From Sulfurospirillum arcachonense (GTDB lineage: Bacteria; Campylobacterota; Campylobacteria; Campylobacterales; Sulfurospirillaceae), in assembly GCA_015662785.1 (NCBI GenBank), contig DQTM01000280.1, positions 1 to 21,832 on the forward strand: DNA of 21,832 nucleotides, read 5' to 3'. A program made the translations under genes and the position numbers. Below are positions 7,084 through 15,028 of this stretch, one piece after another. Below the pieces are notes generated by a model. The model had not been told where the DNA came from, searched no databases, and was given only the letters and a program-made list of their open reading frames with translations. How positions within the stretch are numbered: the stretch's first letter is position 1; each line of letters begins with the position of its first letter.

Positions 7084-8244
7084 TCATCCACCACTTTTAG
7101 GTGGCTCGGCACTTGAAGCAGCACCAGTTGAGCAAGCACTTGCTCCACCATTAACACCTATAGTTGGCTGAATAGCTTCATTATTTGCTCCACCCTCTTC
7201 GTTTACTTTTTCTATCTCTTCCCAAAGCTTACTTGCAGCTTCTTGGTATCTTTTTGCAGTTTCACTTTCAGGCTTGAAAAGAACTACTGGTTTTCCAGCA
7301 TCTCCACCTTCTCTTATAGCAGGTTCGATTGGAATTTCTCCGATGACTTGAGTATCAAACTTCTTCGCTAATGGCGCAGTTGTTCCCTTACCAAAGATAT
7401 CGTACTCTTTACCAGTATCTGGACAGATAAATCCACTCATGTTTTCCATGATTCCAGCAATGGGAATATGAAGTTTTTTGAACATATCTAAACTTCTCTC
7501 AGTATCATCAAGTGCAACTTGTTGAGGAGTTGTAACACAAATTCCATTAGTTACTGGAACACTCTGAGCTAAAGTAAGCTGTGCATCACCAGTTCCAGGA
7601 GGCATGTCTATGAACAATACATCCAGTTCACTCCAAAGAATATCACGTAGAAGTTGCTCAATTGCTTTCATAATCATAGAGCCTCTCCAAATCAAAGATT
7701 GTCCCTCTTCCATAAGGCTTCCCATACTCATCATCTCAATACCATGAGTAAGAATAGGCTTAACTTTTTGTCCAACTATCTCAGGAGATTTTCCTACAAC
7801 ACCTAACATACGAGGTACATTTGGTCCATAAATGTCAGCATCAAGTAGTCCAACTTTTTTACCTTGACTTGCAAGTGCAATCGCTAGGTTTACAGTAGTA
7901 GTTGTTTTACCAACTCCGCCTTTACCTGAACTTACCATTACAAAGTTTTTTACATGAGGAGTCATGTTTTTTCCACTTTGTGAGTTACTCTTTTGAGCTG
8001 GCTCTTTTGGTTGCTTGATTGCAACATCTACTCTAGAAGCTCCTGCTTTTGCTAAAACACCTTCTACATTTGCTTTTAGCTCTTTAGCTATTTCCTTACT
8101 TGCTGAAAGTATCTCTACTTCTAGAAAAACATTTCCTTCATTTACTTCCAAGTTTTTTACAAAACCAAAAGTAACTATATCTTTCTCAAAACCTGGATAT
8201 TTTACATCTTTTAAGGCTTCAAGAACACTATTCTTATCTAACAT
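7084..8244 (-). CDS. mrp: Mrp/ApbC/NBP35-family iron-sulfur cluster carrier
   Basis: 386 residues. Residues 1-75 are a MIP18 (DUF59) domain; from 99 on comes the P-loop ATPase with deviant Walker A GKGGVGKT (107-114), LLDADIYGPNVPR (133-145) and FIDMPPGTGDAQL (211-223). These proteins hold and transfer [4Fe-4S] clusters. The usual CxxC that bridges a cluster between subunits is only half present: ENMSGFICPDTG has Cys274, but Thr277 where a second Cys is common. The C-terminal tail (about 345-386) is low-complexity with one Cys (371). AAAAGGAAAAAG lies before the ATG. It stands upstream of dapD, as in Campylobacter. Confidence 0.9.
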   Translation of the reverse strand: MLDKNSVLEALKDVKYPGFEKDIVTFGFVKNLEVNEGNVFLEVEILSASKEIAKELKANVEGVLAKAGASRVDVAIKQPKEPAQKSNSQSGKNMTPHVKNFVMVSSGKGGVGKTTTTVNLAIALASQGKKVGLLDADIYGPNVPRMLGVVGKSPEIVGQKVKPILTHGIEMMSMGSLMEEGQSLIWRGSMIMKAIEQLLRDILWSELDVLFIDMPPGTGDAQLTLAQSVPVTNGICVTTPQQVALDDTERSLDMFKKLHIPIAGIMENMSGFICPDTGKEYDIFGKGTTAPLAKKFDTQVIGEIPIEPAIREGGDAGKPVVLFKPESETAKRYQEAASKLWEEIEKVNEEGGANNEAIQPTIGVNGGASACSTGAASSAEPPKSGG

Positions 8245-8293
8245 CTTTTTCCTTTTATATTATTTATTTTTATCATTAACTTAATTAGGAGTA

Positions 8294-8299
8294 ATTATA
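8294..8299 (-). promoter_or_regulatory. -10 box for mrp-dapD
   Basis: Minus-strand TATAAT about 50 bp upstream of the mrp start. It coincides with the stop codon of the thiC-like relic, so the present mrp promoter seems to lie in remnant sequence. Confidence 0.5.
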
Positions 8300-8504
8300 T
8301 CTCAATTAAATTAATATTTTCTTTACACATCTTCTCTATAGTCAAATTTTCAACTTTGGTAACATATTTTATCTCTTTTGTTATAGTACCCTGACGAGCA
8401 TAATCTTTGTCATTTATTCGTTTCTCAACCCACTGTTTTCGCATATATGTATACTTGTTTAAAAAGAAGAATTTATCACAAAAAAGATAAAAAAAAGCTT
8501 TCAT
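8295..8504 (-). pseudogene. Apparent 5' relic of thiC (phosphomethylpyrimidine synthase)
   Basis: The open frame on this strand from ATG 8444 reads MRKQWVEKRINDKD, then YARQGTITKEIKYV, then TKVENL. This resembles the N-terminus of ThiC proteins (Met-Arg...Trp-Val-Glu-Lys-Arg, then YAR-K-G-x-IT-x-EM-x-YVA-x-x-E), with the TQM part before YAR missing. After about 30 aligned residues the likeness fades and the frame stops at 8295; the rest of ThiC (over 400 residues) is absent. No good ribosome site precedes either ATG (8504 or 8444). The best reading is a decayed gene fragment left by deletion. The alternative is a short unrelated protein. The family call is from remembered patterns, not a search. 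Confidence 0.5.
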
Positions 8505-8508
8505 AGTG

Positions 8509-8514
8509 TATAAT
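8509..8514 (+). promoter_or_regulatory. -10 box for the ispDF operon
   Basis: TATAAT with predicted transcription start near 8521. It rules out the in-frame GTG at 8506 as start codon and supports TTG 8545, which has AAAGGA at 8533-8538 six bases upstream. Confidence 0.6.
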
Positions 8515-8544
8515 ATTGTAACACTTAAGGAAAAAGGACTAAAT

Positions 8545-9675
8545 TTGCCCGATTTATCACTAGTTATGCTGGGAGCTGGTACATCTTCTAGGTTTAAGAT
8601 GTCTGCTAAAAAACAGTGGCTAAGAACGGGGCATACTCCATTGTGGCTTTACGCTACTCAAAATATAATTAAAAATTTTAATTTTAACAAAGTTATTGTT
8701 GTCTGTTGCGAAGATGAAATAGAGTACATGAAGCTTTTTAATAAAGAGTTTACTTACGTGATTGGAGGAAGTACTAGGCAAGAGTCTCTTAAAAATGCTC
8801 TTCTACATGTAGACACTTCAAATGTCCTTGTAAGTGATGTAGCAAGAGTTTGCATTCCTCAAGATATGCTTCAACGCATAATTAACAAATCTAATGTAGC
8901 TGATATAGTAGTTCCTTATTTAAGCGTTCATGATACAGTAGTATATGAAGACAATACTATAAACAGAGATAAAATAAAACTCATTCAAACTCCACAACTC
9001 TCAGTTGCAAATTCTCTTAAAGATGCTCTCTTACATGTAGAAGATTTTACAGATGATAGTAGTGCAATCAAAGCAAATGGTGGTAAAGTTGAGTATGTAC
9101 TTGGTGATAAAAAAGCAAATAAAGTAACTTCACTGGAAGATATAGAAGTAATCTCTAGTTTACAAAAACCCTCAGCAGATATATTTGTAGGAAATGGTTA
9201 TGATGTTCATCAATTTGAGATTGGGAAAAAGATGGTTCTGGGTGGGGTAAGCATTAAAGATACGAGAGGTTTTAAAGCACATTCTGATGGAGATGTTGCT
9301 CTGCATGCTCTTATAGATGCACTCTTGGGCGCAAGTGGAGCTGGAGATATAGGTGAACTTTTCCCAGATACTGATGGGGCTCATAAAGGTGCTGATTCAA
9401 AAGAGTTACTTAAAAAAGTTGTATCGTTTTTATATAACGTTGGATTTGAGATAGTAAATTGTGATTTGACCATTATGGCTGAGTCTCCAAAGCTTTTCTC
9501 ATACAAAAAACTCATGAGAGAAACAATAGCAGATATACTACATGTAGAACCTATACATGTAAATATCAAAGCGACTACAACAGAAAAACTTGGTTTTGTA
9601 GGAAGAGAAGAAGGAGTTGCCGTAAATGCAACCGCAACACTAAAATATTATAACTGGAAAATTAATGAATTATAA
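8545..9675 (+). CDS. ispDF: Bifunctional IspD/IspF enzyme of the MEP pathway
   Basis: 376 residues from a TTG start, chosen because AAAGGA lies at the right distance and because a -10 box sits downstream of the longer GTG start. The IspD half (1-205) has the nucleotide-binding LGAGTSSRF (9-17) with KKQW (22-25) and VSDVARV (96-102), and makes CDP-methylerythritol. The IspF half (about 214-376) has zinc ligands D220, H222 and H254 in GNGYDVHQF and ALHALIDALLG, SDGD (247-250), DIGELFPDTD (268-277) and TTTEKLGFVGREEG (344-357), and forms the cyclic diphosphate. The fusion is usual in Campylobacterota. Four TACATGTA octamers lie in this gene, giving LHV three times and IHV once. It is followed directly by the orphan regulator, as in H. 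pylori (HP1020-HP1021). Confidence 0.94.
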   Translation: MPDLSLVMLGAGTSSRFKMSAKKQWLRTGHTPLWLYATQNIIKNFNFNKVIVVCCEDEIEYMKLFNKEFTYVIGGSTRQESLKNALLHVDTSNVLVSDVARVCIPQDMLQRIINKSNVADIVVPYLSVHDTVVYEDNTINRDKIKLIQTPQLSVANSLKDALLHVEDFTDDSSAIKANGGKVEYVLGDKKANKVTSLEDIEVISSLQKPSADIFVGNGYDVHQFEIGKKMVLGGVSIKDTRGFKAHSDGDVALHALIDALLGASGAGDIGELFPDTDGAHKGADSKELLKKVVSFLYNVGFEIVNCDLTIMAESPKLFSYKKLMRETIADILHVEPIHVNIKATTTEKLGFVGREEGVAVNATATLKYYNWKINEL

Positions 9676-9717
9676 AAATTTAACATGGGCTTTAGTGAAG
9701 TCGAAAGAGACTCAAAA

Positions 9718-10608
9718 ATGAAAATTTTAATTGTAGAAAATGAGATATACCTAGCACAGAGTATTGCTTCAAAGCTAACAACAATAGGCTATCAATGCGA
9801 TATGGCAGCTTCAATCAAAGATGCGGTAAAAGATGATAGATATGATGCAGTTTTACTATCAACTAACATTTCAGGACAAAATTTTTACCCTGTCATAGAG
9901 AAACACAAGTCTTCCATCATTATACTAATGATATCTTACATTAGTAACGATACTGTTTCAAATCCTATTAAAGCTGGAGCAAATGACTATATTCAAAAAC
10001 CTTTTATGATAGAAGAACTTATAAGAAAGCTTCGACACTTAAAAGACTTCAAGGCTCTCAAAAAAGAGAATGTTACATATAAAGAGTATGTAAATAACCT
10101 TTTTGAGAGTTCTGAACTAAAGCCCATAAATACAAAAACAAAACTTCCTGTTCTTTTAAAAACAAATTTTCAGAAGCATGCTGATGCAGTTGTTTTTCAC
10201 TATAGTGTAGAGAAAAGTGAACCTTTTACATTTATATCTCTCACAAGTGACAATGCTATTGAAAAAATAGTCAAAACCCCTTATAATGAACTTTTATATC
10301 TTGTAGACTTACAAAATATAAAAAAGAGTGAAAAAACAAAAATACTAAATCTCATTGAAGATAGACGTGCGATCATATCAACAACAGACATAAATGAAAA
10401 TCAAGAGTTAATAACAGAGATAGAATTGGCAACTGAAAATAAAGTTTTTGATAGAGGTGACATACTTAGTATTGATGATTATGTCAAATATATCATACTA
10501 AATTTTCAAAGTAAGTTTCCAGATACTGAGTTATCAAAAAAACTAGGAATTTCAAGAAAAAGCCTTTGGGAGAAAAGAAAGAAATATGGAATTAAAAAGA
10601 AGAAGTAA
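9718..10608 (+). CDS. HP1021/Cj1608-type orphan atypical response regulator
   Basis: 296 residues from ATG 9718 (an AAAGAGA site is nearby; the in-frame ATG at 9685 has none). Residues 1-115 form a receiver fold, but the phospho-acceptor Asp is replaced by Ser48 in AVLLSTN; the conserved Lys94 in YIQKPF remains. The middle (about 120-260) is not a complete sigma-54 AAA domain. Residues 270-292 are a Fis-type helix-turn-helix, ELSKKLGISRKSLWEKRKKY. Location after ispDF and before the ATP-sulfurylase-like gene matches HP1021 (H. pylori) and Cj1608 (C. jejuni). HP1021 is reported to bind oriC, affect dnaA and replication, and respond to redox state through cysteines. This protein has only one Cys (27), so a multi-cysteine redox switch is unlikely here. 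Confidence 0.82.
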   Translation: MKILIVENEIYLAQSIASKLTTIGYQCDMAASIKDAVKDDRYDAVLLSTNISGQNFYPVIEKHKSSIIILMISYISNDTVSNPIKAGANDYIQKPFMIEELIRKLRHLKDFKALKKENVTYKEYVNNLFESSELKPINTKTKLPVLLKTNFQKHADAVVFHYSVEKSEPFTFISLTSDNAIEKIVKTPYNELLYLVDLQNIKKSEKTKILNLIEDRRAIISTTDINENQELITEIELATENKVFDRGDILSIDDYVKYIILNFQSKFPDTELSKKLGISRKSLWEKRKKYGIKKKK

Positions 10609-10694
10609 AAACAATAGGACTTTATCTCGTCAAAGACAAAGCTTAAGTGAAAGGAATTTTTAGGGACTTTGTTCCTGAAAAAGGAGATAGTAAA

Positions 10695-11882
10695 ATGAAA
10701 AAAAATAAAAACAGACAATTATTTATAGATAAACAGGCTTTAGCTACGCTATCTTTTGCAAAAGAAGGAATCTTAGCTCCTGTCGATAAGTTGATGAACA
10801 AAAAAGAGGCTGAAGAAGTAGATAAAACTGGATTTTATAAAGGAATTCCTTTTCCTTTTCCTTTTATTATAGCTCCTTTTGGCAAAAAAAATGCGAATGT
10901 TCTAACAAGTGCAATCCAAGGTGAAGAACTTGATTTTGTAGTTGATGGTAAAATTAGAGGTTCCATCGTAGTTGATGAAGTCTTTGAAATAAACAAAAAA
11001 AGAAGAATTGAGCAGATTTTTGGTACCTATGATACATCTAATCCAGAAACTGAACTATTTTTAAAACGTCTTGGTGACTATGCTATAAGTGGTGAATATG
11101 AACTTGATTTTGATGATATAAAAGATATCAAAAACACTATTGCTCAAGCTAAAGAGAGAATACAACCTAAAAATGTAGCTTCAGTTATGATGAGCGCAAG
11201 ACCTTTTCATAGAGCACACGAAAGACTCATAAGAATCACTCTAGAAAAAACAGATCTGTTAGTAATCTTTTTACTGAAACCTTACACCGAAGATTTGATT
11301 TCGTATAAGCTCAGACTAAAAACTCTACAATACTTTGTTGATAACTATCTTCCCAAAAGTAGAGTCATTATAGTTCCATTTGAAAACACATATATATTTG
11401 CAGGATACAACAATGCCGTTCTGGATAGTATCTGTGCTCGTAACTTTGGCTGTGACAAACTGGTTCTTGGACAGAGACATAGTGGTATTGGGATGTATTA
11501 TGATAAAAATGAGATGAAGTCTATACTCAACAAGTACAAATCATTGGACATTGATGTTGATATAATCACTGAGTTTGTGTACTGTAATGAGTGTAAAACT
11601 TTAGTTAGTAAAAACACTTGTCCTCATGGACAACATCATCATATAAAATATGAGTCAGAAACTCTCATGGAACTTCTTAAAGTGGGTATCTTACCACCTG
11701 CTGTTTTAATGAGAAAAGATATATCAGCAATACTTCTTAGTGAAATGTTCCCTGATAGATTTGAAAATATACAAAAAATCTACGATAATATCTTCCCTAC
11801 TTCTGGGCTTTTAGAGTCTCATGATGAAAAAGATTTTTATCTTGAATTGATGAATCTTCATCAAACAACATCATTAACTTAG
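10695..11882 (+). CDS. sat: ATP sulfurylase-like protein (sulfate adenylyltransferase family)
   Basis: 395 residues; the start at 10695 is set by AAGGAG (10681-10686) eight bases upstream, in preference to an in-frame GTG at 10647. The nucleotide-binding HxxH motif is in SARPFHRAHE (167-176), and GQRHSGIG (259-266) corresponds to the GRDHAG motif. CNEC (297-300), C309 and nearby histidines (311, 314-316) look like the zinc site of bacterial ATP sulfurylases. The family makes adenosine-phosphosulfate from ATP and sulfate, or ATP in the reverse reaction during sulfur oxidation. Both active-site motifs differ from consensus, and no APS reductase or kinase is nearby, so the true reaction is uncertain. 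It stands between the HP1021-like gene and pgpA, the same order as Cj1608-Cj1610. Confidence 0.75.
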   Translation: MKKNKNRQLFIDKQALATLSFAKEGILAPVDKLMNKKEAEEVDKTGFYKGIPFPFPFIIAPFGKKNANVLTSAIQGEELDFVVDGKIRGSIVVDEVFEINKKRRIEQIFGTYDTSNPETELFLKRLGDYAISGEYELDFDDIKDIKNTIAQAKERIQPKNVASVMMSARPFHRAHERLIRITLEKTDLLVIFLLKPYTEDLISYKLRLKTLQYFVDNYLPKSRVIIVPFENTYIFAGYNNAVLDSICARNFGCDKLVLGQRHSGIGMYYDKNEMKSILNKYKSLDIDVDIITEFVYCNECKTLVSKNTCPHGQHHHIKYESETLMELLKVGILPPAVLMRKDISAILLSEMFPDRFENIQKIYDNIFPTSGLLESHDEKDFYLELMNLHQTTSLT

Positions 11883-11889
11883 GAACAAG

Positions 11890-12348
11890 ATGCGTAGACT
11901 ATTTTTAACATTTTTTTACAGTGGATTATCTCCTTGGGCTCCTGGAACTGCAGGAAGCATAGCTGCGGCAATTGCAGGTATATTAATTCTTCAATACGTT
12001 CAAGTAGATACCCTTCTTCTTCTAACAACTCTTATTACTATAATAGGCATAAAACAGATAAATATCTATGAAAAAGAGACGGGAACTCATGACGACAAAA
12101 GCATTGTCATAGACGAAGTAGTTGGTCTTTGGTTAGCTTTTAGTTTTGTAGATACAACAAACTATTTTCAATTGGCTCTTTGTTTTGTCTTTTTTAGAAT
12201 CTTTGATATTTGGAAACCTTCATTCATAGGTCGAATTGACAGAGATGTTAAAGGTGGTTTAGGAGTTATGGGTGATGACCTACTTGCTGGATTACTTGCT
12301 GGAATTTGTAGTTCGGCAACTTGGCAAGTTATAGAGATGTACTTTTAA
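11890..12348 (+). CDS. pgpA: Phosphatidylglycerophosphatase A
   Basis: 152 residues with three to four membrane segments. Family motifs are clear: SGLSPWAPGTAGS (11-23), KETGTHDDKSIVIDEVVG (62-79) and RIFDIWKPSFIGRIDR (102-117) with GGLGVMGDDLLAG (122-134). It removes the phosphate from phosphatidylglycerol phosphate to give phosphatidylglycerol at the inner membrane. It begins seven bases after the sat-like stop and so is in the same operon. Confidence 0.93.
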   Translation: MRRLFLTFFYSGLSPWAPGTAGSIAAAIAGILILQYVQVDTLLLLTTLITIIGIKQINIYEKETGTHDDKSIVIDEVVGLWLAFSFVDTTNYFQLALCFVFFRIFDIWKPSFIGRIDRDVKGGLGVMGDDLLAGLLAGICSSATWQVIEMYF

Positions 12349-12378
12349 TTAAAATATAACTTTTTTATCACAACTTAA

Positions 12379-12510
12379 TATAAGTTTTTTGAAGGTGATA
12401 TAAAAAGAGAAGATTTTGGACTCACTTGGAATAAAATGCTAGAAAGTGGTGGTTTTGTTGTTGGAAATAAGGTGAAAATCACGATAGATATAGAAGCTAT
12501 AGAACTTTAA
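12379..12510 (+). pseudogene. 3' relic of a YceI-family gene
   Basis: An open stretch of 43 codons without a start reads FFEGDIKREDFGLTWNKM, then LESGGFVVGNKVKI, then TIDIEAIEL and TAA (12508-12510). This is the C-terminal strand pattern of YceI lipocalin-like proteins (KRSDFGLTWNK...GG.LVGDEVKI.IEIEA). The upstream 140 or so residues are missing and a stop (TAA 12376-12378) lies just before. It overlaps the 3' end of the convergent YigZ gene by 14 bp. It is most simply a deletion remnant; the loss may have occurred when the YigZ gene was joined here. Confidence 0.7.
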
Positions 12511-13087
12511 ACCCATCTCTTTCAAAGGCAGTTGCAAACTCTAAAAATAGAGTTTGTTCCTGCTTACTTAAATTCATATACCATACTATACTAACAGTTT
12601 CATACTCTCTTTTATCTACATGTAACTCTTCTTTATCCAAAAAGTGCTCAAATCTTGGGACTAACGAGTAGATAGTTGAGAACTTAAAAGGCTCTTTTTT
12701 TATATATTTTTCAAGAGTTGCATTTGCTATTACAGCCTTTGCACTCCCTCCATAAGCCCTCACAAGTCCACCAGTACCTAACTTAGTTCCACCAAAATAA
12801 CGTACTATCAAAATTCCACACTCTAAAAGCTCATTTCCACGCATGACATTAAGCACAGGTGGACCTGAAGTTCCTTTTGGTTCACCATCGTCACTACAAT
12901 TTTCTACTACTTGCTCATACTCATTGAGGTACCGTTTTGCCCAAACTATATGGTTAGCTTTTGGGTACTCTTTTTTTAGCTCTACATGTAAAGAGTCGAA
13001 GCTTTTAATTGGAACTAAAAAAGAGATAAATGTTGATTTTTTTACCTCTAATTCACTACTAAATTCTTTTACTACAGTTTGTGACAT
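12497..13087 (-). CDS. YigZ/IMPACT-family protein
   Basis: 196 residues, the usual family length. Core motifs: CSDDGEPKGTSGPPVLN (64-80) and ILIVRYFGGTKLGTGGLVRAYG (92-113, family signature), followed by a C-terminal ferredoxin-like DUF1949-type domain (about 135-196). Eukaryotic IMPACT regulates GCN2; the bacterial protein has no settled function. AGG precedes the ATG. The gene carries two TACATGTA octamers, seen as DSLHVE (31-36) and EELHVD (153-158). Confidence 0.88.
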   Translation of the reverse strand: MSQTVVKEFSSELEVKKSTFISFLVPIKSFDSLHVELKKEYPKANHIVWAKRYLNEYEQVVENCSDDGEPKGTSGPPVLNVMRGNELLECGILIVRYFGGTKLGTGGLVRAYGGSAKAVIANATLEKYIKKEPFKFSTIYSLVPRFEHFLDKEELHVDKREYETVSIVWYMNLSKQEQTLFLEFATAFERDGFKVL

Positions 13088-13126
13088 TTATACCTATCTT
13101 TAAACTTATTTTAACAAACTAAGCAG

Positions 13127-13132
13127 TATAAT
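13127..13132 (+). promoter_or_regulatory. -10 box for the haem-sensor GGDEF gene
   Basis: TATAAT with predicted transcription start near 13139, leaving a leader of about 35 bases to the TTG at 13174. Confidence 0.5.
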
Positions 13133-13173
13133 TTTCAAATTAGTTAAATTTATTTAACCTTTTGGAGCATTCC

Positions 13174-14783
13174 TTGAAAATTGACAATTTTTGTATTACT
13201 GCTTTTTTGACAATATTGATATACTCTATTGTACTATTTTTTTACTATGATATATCTCAGACAAGTGCTATAAACCAAGCACAAATTAGAACACAAGATT
13301 TTATACGTCAGATTGAAGCATCAAAAATATTTTTTAACGATGAGCAAAAAAGTCAGATAAAAAAACTTGCAATAGCAAGTAAATTAGATGAAAACAAGTT
13401 TTTACCAGAACTCTACTCTTGTACATATGCATCCGTTCAGATAAATAATTATTACAATAAATTGAGAGCAGAAAAAACTTACCTCTTATAAAAGTATCAT
13501 TTTCTGCAAAAAATCCAAGAAATGTAGAAAACCAAGCTTTCAATGAAGAGTTAGAACTTCTAGAAAAGTTTAATTCAAAAGAGCTCAAATCATACTCAAA
13601 AGTAATTCAAACAAAAAATGGACAGTACCTTTACTTTGCAAAACCAACAAATCAAATGAAAGCGAGCTGTTTAGAGTGTCATGGAAAACCAGAAGATGCT
13701 CCAAAAGCACTCGTAAAAAAATATGGCGATAAGCAAGGTTTTAACCACAACAAAGGTGAGATAAGAGCTTTTGTAAAAGTACTAATGCCTTTAGATAAAT
13801 ACCTTGGTGAAGCAAAAAAACTGTTTTGGACTATTGCCATCTCAACTTTTACAATACTAATGTCTATTATTGTCTTAGTAAGAATATTTGTATCAAAAAA
13901 TAGAAAAGAGTCTAAAAAATTTCAAACGGTTATAGACAACTTAGATGAAATGATACTAGTAAAATCAAACTACGATATACACTCTATAAACAAATCCTTT
14001 TTAAAGTTTTTTGGAATAACAAATGCAGATGAATTTAAAACAAAACAGAAATGCTTAAGCCAATACTTTATCTCTGCTGATGGTTACCTAGATCTCGATT
14101 TATCAAAAATCGATGATACTCTAATAGAAAAAATTAAAAACACAGAAAAAACAAAAAGAGTAGTACAAATTGCTAACCATAAAGGTGAAATTCACACACT
14201 AACAATTAAAATAGATAAACTTGAAGATGATGACAACCTACATGTAATAGTTTTATCCGATATTACAGCCCTGCAAAAACGCTCAGAAAAGTTTGAAAAA
14301 CGTGCCAATATAGACTCTTTAACAGGAGCTTATTCAAGAGCCAAATTTGATTACCTCTTTCATTCAGAATTTGCTAGAAGTATAAGGTATTTTAACCCTC
14401 TAACAATTCTTTTCATAGATATTGATAACTTTAAAATTGTAAATGATACATATGGACATGATATTGGTGATGAAGTACTGAAAAAATTTGCAAACCTTAT
14501 TTCTACCAACAGTCGTGAGCTTGATGTGTTTGCTAGATGGGGCGGAGAAGAGTTTATACTTATGCTTCCCCAAACAAACATCAACGATGGTTATAAACTA
14601 GCAGAGAAGATAAGAAATATCATAGCCTTACACAAATTTGATCAAATAGAAACTCTAACGTGTAGTATAGGACTCTCTATGCTAAACAAAGGTGATAACC
14701 ATGAATCTATCATTAAACGTGCAGATAATGCACTATACAAAGCAAAATCAACTGGACGTAATAGAACAATTATAGAGTTTTAA
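13174..14783 (+). pseudogene. CxxCH haem sensor - PAS - GGDEF diguanylate cyclase, frameshifted in an A-tract
   Basis: TTG 13174 follows GGAG (13164-13167) by six bases. The first frame stops at 13489-13491. Adding one A to the A6 run (13472-13477) joins it to the next frame and gives 536 residues. Order: membrane helix (about 9-26); periplasmic Tll0287-like (DUF3365) domain with SAKNPRNVEN and the haem c site CLECH (166-170); second helix (217-239); PAS-like domain (about 247-366); GGDEF domain with GGEEF (457-461) and an RELD inhibitory site (448-451). The expected role is control of c-di-GMP by redox or a gas ligand through haem; the ligand is unknown. All catalytic parts are intact, so a single missing A may be a sequencing error or a reversible slip rather than decay. 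Confidence 0.75.
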
Positions 14784-14786
14784 TCT

Positions 14787-14811
14787 CTTTTTGGTTAATC
14801 TTAACAAAAAG
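14787..14811 (+). repeat. Hairpin overlapping the ribosome site of the next gene
   Basis: CTTTTTG (14787-14793) pairs with CAAAAAG (14805-14811); inner TTAA arms (14795-14798 and 14801-14804) extend the symmetry with one bulged G. The right arm contains the AAAAAGG ribosome site of the small membrane protein at 14819, so folding could hide it. It could alternatively serve as a weak terminator of the sensor gene. Confidence 0.35.
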
Positions 14812-14818
14812 GTTTTTC

Positions 14819-15028
14819 ATGGCAAAAAATAACTCAACAAAAACAGTAGATACAATAATAGACTTTATGATTATCATAGGTGTAAGTTTAACTATCTTTT
14901 ATGGTTCAGATTTATTAGGTGCTCCAACTTGGCTTCAACTTCTTTTAGTTGCAATATGGGGTGGATTTACAGGATACAAACCAAAAATAGTAAGAATTCC
15001 TTTTAAGTTTATGTATAAAGATGATTAA
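14819..15028 (+). CDS. Small two-helix membrane protein upstream of modE
   Basis: 69 residues: a polar N-terminus, hydrophobic segments at about 13-30 and 38-51, and a basic C-terminal tail (KPKIVRIPFKF). AAAAAGG lies seven bases before the ATG. The 3' end overlaps the modE start by 8 bp, which ties its expression to the molybdate genes. I do not recognise a family; whether it has a part in molybdate handling is unknown. Confidence 0.7.
   Translation: MAKNNSTKTVDTIIDFMIIIGVSLTIFYGSDLLGAPTWLQLLLVAIWGGFTGYKPKIVRIPFKFMYKDD

Noticed and set aside
8015..8284. Long open frames opposite mrp, modE, the ferritin gene and others
   Set aside because: They mirror well-supported genes, lack ribosome sites and have no recognisable protein features.
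8506..8544. Longer ispDF start at GTG 8506
   Set aside because: The -10 box TATAAT at 8509-8514 lies after it, so the GTG would not be transcribed; TTG 8545 has a proper ribosome site and family length.
9685..9717. Earlier ATG of the response regulator
   Set aside because: No ribosome site before it, and the extra 11 residues precede the normal receiver start MKILIVEN.
10647..10694. GTG start of the sat-like gene
   Set aside because: AAGGAG at 10681-10686 clearly serves ATG 10695.
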